19,686 nucleotides of DNA, from contig JASJBY010000078.1 in assembly GCA_030066245.1 (NCBI GenBank), positions 1 to 19,686 of the forward strand. Direction: 5' to 3'. The notes below the pieces were generated by a model. The model saw only the letters and a program-made list of their open reading frames with translations. It was not told where the DNA came from and did not search any database. Origin of the DNA: Gammaproteobacteria bacterium (GTDB taxonomy: Bacteria; Pseudomonadota; Gammaproteobacteria; JAABTG01). Position numbers and translations under genes: made by a program. Positions 14,820 through 19,686 of the stretch are shown one piece after another (position 1 is the first letter of the stretch; each line of letters begins with the position of its first letter).

Positions 14820-15350
14820 GTGAAGCCTGGCCGTAACGACCCCTGTCCCTGCGGAAGCGGAAAGAAGTTCAAGCAGTGCTGTGGTAGTTCGTCGCAGGGC
14901 CGGGTTCGGCAGTGCGGTCGTTGCACCGCGTGCTGTGACGGGTGGCTGCAGATTACCATCGACGGCCAGGCCGTGTATCCGGGCAAGCCTTGTCCCCACA
15001 GCACGGGGCACAGCTGCCGGATCTACGATCGGCGGCCGCAGGACCCCTGTCGTGAGTTCGTTTGCGGATGGCTGGAGCCGGAGAGTCCCCTGCCAGAATG
15101 GTTCCGGCCGGATAAGATCGGCGTCATGGTGCTCTGGGGGAAGCTGACATGGCGAGAGCTTCTGGTCGACGTTGTGGTACCGGCAGGTCAGGATCCCAGC
15201 CCCGACGTTCTCAACTGGCTGCAGCGCCATGCCCAGCTACGGGCGCGTCCCTTCGTCTACCAGCTGAATGGAGAGTGGCATGCCTTCGGGCCACCGGAGT
15301 TTCAGCAGGAGATGCAGACGCGCCTGAGGAGCGGCGAACGGCTATGGTGA
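14820..15350 (+). CDS. SEC-C motif protein with YkgJ-like cysteine cluster
   Basis: The function is unknown. The 176-aa product begins with a SEC-C zinc motif, CPCGSGKKFKQCC (residues 9-21), of the kind found at the C-terminus of SecA, where it binds zinc and contacts SecB or the ribosome. A cysteine-rich segment follows, CGRCTACCDGW (about 32-42) then CPHSTGHSCRIYD and CREFVCGW. This resembles YkgJ-type zinc/iron-chelating domains. The rest has no motif I recognise. The start is GTG, giving MKPGRNDPCPCGSG, identical to the first 14 residues of the GT41 protein at the right end. The gap 15351-15476 that follows shows no supportable gene. Confidence 0.85.
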   Translation: MKPGRNDPCPCGSGKKFKQCCGSSSQGRVRQCGRCTACCDGWLQITIDGQAVYPGKPCPHSTGHSCRIYDRRPQDPCREFVCGWLEPESPLPEWFRPDKIGVMVLWGKLTWRELLVDVVVPAGQDPSPDVLNWLQRHAQLRARPFVYQLNGEWHAFGPPEFQQEMQTRLRSGERLW

Positions 15351-15476
15351 GCCGCTGTCCTGGTCGACAACCAGGCGCCAGCTCATCGGCCGGCGCCGTG
15401 AACCGTATGCCGTCGAACGCTACCCGATCGGCGGCGGGCTGCCGGCATCGCTGACTAGCCGACCGATCCCCATCCC

Positions 15477-16883
15477 ATGCCGCCGGTAACCGTCAACGCC
15501 ATCCTTAGGGAAGCCTCGAAGCACCTTGCCGAGGGCCGACTGGCGGAATGCTACCGGCTTTCTCATGAGCTTCTGGCTCGCCAGCCGGGCCAGCCCGACG
15601 CCCTGTTCATGCTTGCCCTGGTGGCCTTCTACACCGGCAACGATGTGGAAATGAAGGAATGCATGGATCACCTGACGGCGCGCTCTCCGGGCGATGCCCA
15701 TCACCATCGTTTCCTGGGCGAGTACCACATGCTCTGCGATGCCCAGAAGAAAGCGGCAGAGTCTTTCAAGCGTGCCCTGGAGGCTTCGCCTGGTCTGAGC
15801 GACGTTCATCGGCAGCTTGGTCAGGCACTGAGAGGGGCGGGCGACCTAGATGGGGCCGGGCGGCATTTGCGGGAGTTTCTGAAAGCCCACGGCGAGGATG
15901 CGGTTGCGCTGGCGGAGCTTGGCTGGGTGGAGCTGGACCGGGGCAGCCCAGGTGCAGCGCTGGAATGCTTCAACCAGGTGTTGGCCCGGGACGGCAGTCA
16001 GGCCGGTGCGATCTGCGGGGCGGGATATGCGGAAGCGGAACTAGGCCACCTGGAGCGGGCGATATCCCTGCTCAAGCGTGCCCGAGACCTGTCGCCCCTG
16101 GATCCCATGCCATGCAAGAAGCTGGGCGACCTTCTTCATGCAGGCGGCGAGCTTGACGAGGCCATACCCCTATACCAGGACTACCTGGAGCGCAAACACA
16201 ACCTTACGGCCCTCGCCAGCCGGTATCGCACCGACAAGTGGGGCAGCCACTTCCATACCCCCCACTACCAGCGTCATTTCTCGAAACGTAGGGAGGACCC
16301 GCTCAATATCCTGGAAATCGGCGTAGGAGGCTACGCGCATCCGAAGCATGGCGGCGCGTCGTTGCGCATGTGGAAAGCTTATTTTCCGAACGCGCACGTC
16401 TACAGCATCGATATTCATGACAAGACGGCCATCCAGGAAGAGCGCATCACGATCTTCCAGGGCAGTCAGAACGACCCGGCGTTCCTGCGCCAGGTGGCTG
16501 GGAAGATGGGCAGAATCGACATCGTCATTGATGACGGCAGCCATATCAACGAGCATGTCCTGACCAGTTTCAAGACGCTCTTCCCACTCCTGGACAACGC
16601 CGGTATCTACGTGGTGGAAGATACGCAGACCGCGTACTGGCCCGAGTATGGCGGGTCGAGCACGGATATGAACCATCCGGGCTCGGCGCTCACGTTCTTC
16701 AAGTCGCTGACCGACGGCTTGAACCATGCCGAGCTTCTGATCCCGAACTTCAAGCCGGATTACTTCCAAAGACATATCGTCTCCATGAGCTTCTACCACA
16801 ACCTGGTGTTTATCCAGAAAGGGGTGAACGACGAGCCGAGCAATCGGGAACAGGTGAGGCAAGCGGAACAGGGGACAGGGTAG
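15477..16883 (+). CDS. TPR protein fused to a MycE/TylE-like sugar O-methyltransferase
   Basis: The 468-aa protein has tetratricopeptide-like repeats over about residues 1-238 and a class I SAM-dependent methyltransferase over about 245-455. The methyltransferase part carries RYRTDKWGSHF, the SAM-binding EIGVGG (280-285) followed by GGASLRMWKAYFP, the acidic SIDIHDK, the IDDGSHINEHV motif (D352, D353, H356) and VVEDTQTAYWPEYGG (E381, D382). This pattern is that of MycE/TylE macrolide-sugar O-methyltransferases, which methylate sugar hydroxyls with a divalent metal. The substrate here is unknown. The ATG at 15477 lacks a clear ribosome site. The last ~11 residues (from EQVRQAEQGTG) come from a heptad tract. 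It lies between two SEC-C genes and converges with the DUF2919 and GT41 genes. Confidence 0.85.
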   Translation: MPPVTVNAILREASKHLAEGRLAECYRLSHELLARQPGQPDALFMLALVAFYTGNDVEMKECMDHLTARSPGDAHHHRFLGEYHMLCDAQKKAAESFKRALEASPGLSDVHRQLGQALRGAGDLDGAGRHLREFLKAHGEDAVALAELGWVELDRGSPGAALECFNQVLARDGSQAGAICGAGYAEAELGHLERAISLLKRARDLSPLDPMPCKKLGDLLHAGGELDEAIPLYQDYLERKHNLTALASRYRTDKWGSHFHTPHYQRHFSKRREDPLNILEIGVGGYAHPKHGGASLRMWKAYFPNAHVYSIDIHDKTAIQEERITIFQGSQNDPAFLRQVAGKMGRIDIVIDDGSHINEHVLTSFKTLFPLLDNAGIYVVEDTQTAYWPEYGGSSTDMNHPGSALTFFKSLTDGLNHAELLIPNFKPDYFQRHIVSMSFYHNLVFIQKGVNDEPSNREQVRQAEQGTG

Positions 16884-16887
16884 TGAC
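16846..16887. repeat. Purine-rich heptads at the methyltransferase 3' end
   Basis: Six 7-mers in register (gggaaca, ggtgagg, caagcgg, aacaggg, gacaggg, tagtgac) encode the protein's tail. The last unit begins exactly with the TAG stop (16881-16883). Confidence 0.6.
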
Positions 16888-16930
16888 GGTACTCCCATGA
16901 TGGATAACCGAAGGACTCTCGCCGGGCCGA

Positions 16931-17440
16931 TCACCCGCTGCCTTTCTTGCCCTCTCTGGAGGGGAAATCCGCGAACGTATCCCACGCCCTCTTGGTTCGG
17001 GTGAGATAGACCAGGCAGAGCGCGTCAAGGATAGCCTGGAGAATGTGGGTCGACTCCACGTCGAAGCGACCGATTCCAATCAAAACACCCAAAACGACCA
17101 GGTCGAGAACGGCAGCCAGAATGAGCAGCCGAGCGCCAAAGCGCCAGATGGCGCGCAGCGGCTCGGGGGCGGATGGTGTACGCCGCATGCCGGCCACAAG
17201 TACGGCCAGCGCGGGCGCGCTCGCCAGCAGGAACCACGGATGACTGAAAATGACCCCGTAGCTGGCGCTGGCCTGTCCGTAGGTGAAGTTGGCCAGAGAG
17301 GAGGTGGCGCCGAGAAGCAGGAGAATCAGATGCCGGCAGAGAAACACCATGGTCAGCCACAGGCCGAATGTGATTTTCAGGCAGCCGTGCTCGTCCAGGT
17401 CCGCGAGCGTCAGGCTACGTCTGTAGTCGGGCTCCGCCAT
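16931..17440 (-). CDS. DUF2919-like inner-membrane protein
   Basis: The 169-aa product has about four hydrophobic helices (roughly 24-46, 68-84, 104-124 and a weaker one near 130-148). It begins with LADLDEHGCLKITFGLWLTM and a following RHLILLLLGATSS, which resembles the start of DUF2919 (E. coli YfeZ) proteins. Function is unknown. Its ATG overlaps the stop of the upstream GT41 gene by one base (TGATG on the minus strand), indicating translational coupling. The basic C-terminal tail SREGKKGSG is encoded by purine-rich, roughly 7-bp-periodic DNA, as in neighbouring genes. Confidence 0.75.
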   Translation of the reverse strand: MAEPDYRRSLTLADLDEHGCLKITFGLWLTMVFLCRHLILLLLGATSSLANFTYGQASASYGVIFSHPWFLLASAPALAVLVAGMRRTPSAPEPLRAIWRFGARLLILAAVLDLVVLGVLIGIGRFDVESTHILQAILDALCLVYLTRTKRAWDTFADFPSREGKKGSG

Positions 17441-19533
17441 CAGTCCGCTTCCGCCGTCGGACGCATTTCTCTCGTCTGGCCAGACTGAGCGTCAGACCAG
17501 ATGCTTCTGTAGACGGACTCCAGATCCCTTACAAAACCGGCGGCATCGCACAGGGCGGAATTCGCCATCCGCTCGCGGAGCCCGGCTCGCAGTTCCGTCA
17601 TGGTCTCCAGGTTCCGGGCCATCTGCAGACATCGCTCTACATAGGCATTGACGCTGTCGGCGATTGTGCTCGGGCAGTCGATGGCGCGCAGCATGCACGC
17701 GCTCTGCCGGCCTACCACCGTATCGCCCAGCAGGCAGATCACGGGCACACCCATCCAGAGCGCCTCGCAGGTGGTGAGGCCGCCGTTGTATGGGAACGTG
17801 TCCAGCGCGATATCCACGCGGTTATACTCGGCAAGCATCTCCACGTGAGCCGAGTGGGAGCGAAACTCAATGCGGTCGGCCTTTACGCCCCACGGGGCGA
17901 AAAGGTCGAGGACGCGCTGGCGAGCCGACGCTTCCGCGTACGCCTTCCATTTGAGAATCAGCCGGGCGTCGCTCAGGGAATCCAACACGCGTGCCCATAC
18001 TTCCACCACTTGAGCGGTGATCTTTGCGGCATGGGTGAAGCAGCCGAAGGTAACATGGCCATTGGTGCGCTTCGGCGGTGGACCCACTGCTGGAGCGTAG
18101 TCGGGCGGGGAATAGCAGAAGCGCATATGCGGCAAGGTCACCAGCGCCTCGGTGAACCAGGCCTGCATGTCGGCGGGCGAGCTGCAAGGATCGCCGAGGA
18201 AATAGTCCACGTGCCGGCTGCCAGTCGTATAGAAGGACTCCGTCCAGGTGACTGCCAGGGGGGCTGGTCGGCGGGCCAGGAGGCCGAGCCGGTGGCCGCG
18301 GACGTTGCCCGCCAGGTCAACCAGAATATCGACCTTGTCCTTGCGAATCCGCCGGTCCGCCTCTTCGTCCGACAGGTGCGAGATATCCCGCCAGCAGGAG
18401 CGCGGCAGTTGCGACCAGGGCTGTTCACGCTTCGCCTGGGGTGACGTTGCGTAGAAATAAACCTGGAAGTCGGACGAGTGGCGTGTGATCACCGACTCGT
18501 TGAGGTAACGCGTCGACGCGAGGGCGAACGGTGACAGATAGCCTACGGTGATTCTGGCATCGCCCGAGACTGGTCGCCGGGGGGGGCTTCCCCCGGATGT
18601 CTCGAACAAGGCCGCCCAACGCGCGCTGAGCTCCAGCACTTCGGTAGAGTAGCCGGCGCTGAGGTGGTGGCGGGCGAAGACATAATCACCCAGGAGATCG
18701 GCGTTGGTCTGGTCCAGGGCGAGCGCGCGCTCCATGTGGTTGATGGCCTGCGCGGCGTCGCCAAGCTCCTGGTCACAGATCCCCAGATTGTGGAGGGCCA
18801 CGGGGAACGCCTCGGAAGCCTCGGGCACGGCTGCGTAGCAGGCTTTCGCCTCCGAGTACCTTCCCTGGCTCTGGCAGGCGCTGCCCAGGTTCACGCGGGC
18901 AGACACCATGTCCGGGGCAATCTCCAGGGCTTGCCGGTGCTGCTCTGCGGCCTGCCCGAAGCTTCCCGTTGTCTGCAGCGCATATCCGAGGTTGTCGTGG
19001 AGCGTGGCAGAGCTCGGGTGGTCAAGGAGCGCGCCCTTGAGCAGGGCAACGGCCTCTCCAGAACGTCCCAGGGCAAGCAGCGCAAGGGCCTTGTTGTTGG
19101 CGGCGCTTTCGTAGCTGGGCGACAGGCCCAGCGCCTTGTCGAACTGGGCCAGTGCTTCCGCGCTCCTGCCCGAGAGTCGCAGCACTTCGCCGTAGCTGTT
19201 TCGGTACACGGGCTCGACGGGCGCGCTCGACGTGGCGCGAGCCAGAAACCGCAGTGCATTCTCCGAGTCGCCGAGCTGGTGTCTGATGATGCCGAGCAAG
19301 TGCAGGCTTGGCGCATGCCGCGGATTCGCAGCGAGCACCCGCGACAGAGCATCAGCAGACTCCAGCAGACGCCCTGAGCGATAGAGGTACTGGCCCTGCT
19401 CGAACAACAGACCGGCCTGGAGCGCTGGCTCCCCCCGTGCTGCACCGGCGCGCTGGCTGGCACCGCTGCCGCAGCATTTCTTGTACTTCAATCCGCTGCC
19501 GCAGGGGCAAGGGTCGTTACGGCCAGGCTTCAC
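17440..19533 (-). CDS. SEC-C/TPR/GT41 O-GlcNAc-transferase-like protein
   Basis: The 697-aa protein has three parts. A SEC-C zinc motif CPCGSGLKYKKCC is at residues 9-21. About seven tetratricopeptide repeats span 38-300. A glycosyltransferase family 41 (OGT/SPINDLY-like) catalytic region spans about 325-680. GT41 features include KVDILVDLAGNVRGHRLGLL (400-419), RRPAPLAVTW, the segment FGCFTHAAKIT with K504 at the position of human OGT K842, and DIALDTFPYNGGLTTCEALW with T587 and T588. The VGYLSP segment lacks the conserved histidine that follows it in most relatives (human OGT H498); residues 334-341 read SPFALAST. Start is GTG. The family transfers sugars to protein serine/threonine; donor and target here are unknown. 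It is coupled to the DUF2919 gene. Confidence 0.88.
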   Translation of the reverse strand: MKPGRNDPCPCGSGLKYKKCCGSGASQRAGAARGEPALQAGLLFEQGQYLYRSGRLLESADALSRVLAANPRHAPSLHLLGIIRHQLGDSENALRFLARATSSAPVEPVYRNSYGEVLRLSGRSAEALAQFDKALGLSPSYESAANNKALALLALGRSGEAVALLKGALLDHPSSATLHDNLGYALQTTGSFGQAAEQHRQALEIAPDMVSARVNLGSACQSQGRYSEAKACYAAVPEASEAFPVALHNLGICDQELGDAAQAINHMERALALDQTNADLLGDYVFARHHLSAGYSTEVLELSARWAALFETSGGSPPRRPVSGDARITVGYLSPFALASTRYLNESVITRHSSDFQVYFYATSPQAKREQPWSQLPRSCWRDISHLSDEEADRRIRKDKVDILVDLAGNVRGHRLGLLARRPAPLAVTWTESFYTTGSRHVDYFLGDPCSSPADMQAWFTEALVTLPHMRFCYSPPDYAPAVGPPPKRTNGHVTFGCFTHAAKITAQVVEVWARVLDSLSDARLILKWKAYAEASARQRVLDLFAPWGVKADRIEFRSHSAHVEMLAEYNRVDIALDTFPYNGGLTTCEALWMGVPVICLLGDTVVGRQSACMLRAIDCPSTIADSVNAYVERCLQMARNLETMTELRAGLRERMANSALCDAAGFVRDLESVYRSIWSDAQSGQTREMRPTAEAD

Positions 19534-19567
19534 AGGCTTCGAGGTTGGCGATAGGACAGCGCCGAAG

Positions 19568-19573
19568 AGTATA
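19568..19573 (-). promoter_or_regulatory. -10 element upstream of the GT41 gene
   Basis: The minus strand reads TTCCCGATATACTCTTCGG; TATACT matches consensus at 5 of 6 and is 34 bases from the GTG start. The arrangement copies that before the SEC-C/YkgJ gene. Confidence 0.5.
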
Positions 19574-19585
19574 TCGGGAATTGGA

Positions 19586-19686
19586 GGGCGGGAAGAATAG
19601 CGGGCGGCGGGCGGCGGGCAGCAAGAGGGGAAAGAAGGGAGCAGAGGGCAGGGAGCAGGGGGCAGGAAGGAGAGCGGTTAGCGGGC
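19586..19686. repeat. Heptad tract upstream of the GT41 gene
   Basis: About fourteen 7-mers in register (gggcggg, gcgggcg, gcgggca, gcaagag, aagggag, cagggag, caggggg, caggaag, gttagcg) run to the window edge. The segments 19599-19622 and 19671-19686 are exact inverted copies of 14718-14741 and 14735-14750. In the sense direction of the GT41 gene the tract is pyrimidine-rich. Confidence 0.9.

Noticed and set aside
15344..15454. A small frame after the SEC-C/YkgJ gene
   Set aside because: It is Arg/Ser-rich, lacks a ribosome site, overlaps the preceding gene and resembles nothing known.

Overview
The window looks like a gammaproteobacterial chromosome with moderately high GC. FNR, HisB, PurD, TypA, Dtd and a complete cbb3-oxidase cluster all have gamma-type sequences. 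The gene content and the unusual 7-bp repeats suggest something near the Chromatiales/Ectothiorhodospiraceae, but that placement is inference. There are no rRNA, tRNA, phage, IS or CRISPR signals.

Layout: (1) 1-2270, purD (+) and hisB (-) converge on a repeat-filled gap. (2) 2514-9173, a microaerobic respiration block: an FNR-type oxygen sensor gene, then ccoNOQP behind a near-perfect FNR box, a stem-loop, a decayed small membrane-protein remnant, an 87-aa membrane protein, ccoG and ccoH/fixH. FNR probably senses low oxygen and switches on the high-affinity oxidase; CcoG and CcoH help assemble it. The usual partners ccoI and ccoS are not in the window. (3) 9275-13629, a leftward group: an HD-GYP response regulator, then typA, dtd and a probable lipoprotein gene. 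(4) 13762-14577, a ttcA-family gene. (5) 14820-19533, an accessory-looking block: a SEC-C/YkgJ-like cysteine protein, a TPR protein fused to a MycE/TylE-like sugar O-methyltransferase, a DUF2919 membrane protein, and a SEC-C/TPR/GT41 (O-GlcNAc-transferase-like) protein.

The most striking feature is a family of low-complexity tracts built on a strict 7-bp period while the 7-mer itself drifts (NNNTCAC, CTCCCTG, CGCCGCC, CTCGTGA and others). They fill nearly every intergenic gap outside the cbb3 block. They reach into gene ends, supplying stop codons and short C-terminal tails, and they stop just short of starts. The RNA-like strand is purine-rich downstream of genes and pyrimidine-rich upstream of them. 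Two tracts sit in front of near-identical '-10 plus GTG plus SEC-C' segments that head two different genes, a sign of local duplication.

The candidate novel system is the pairing of a TPR-GT41 glycosyltransferase with a TPR-sugar-O-methyltransferase and two SEC-C proteins. It may be a protein glycosylation and methyl-capping module. This is inference from domains and proximity.
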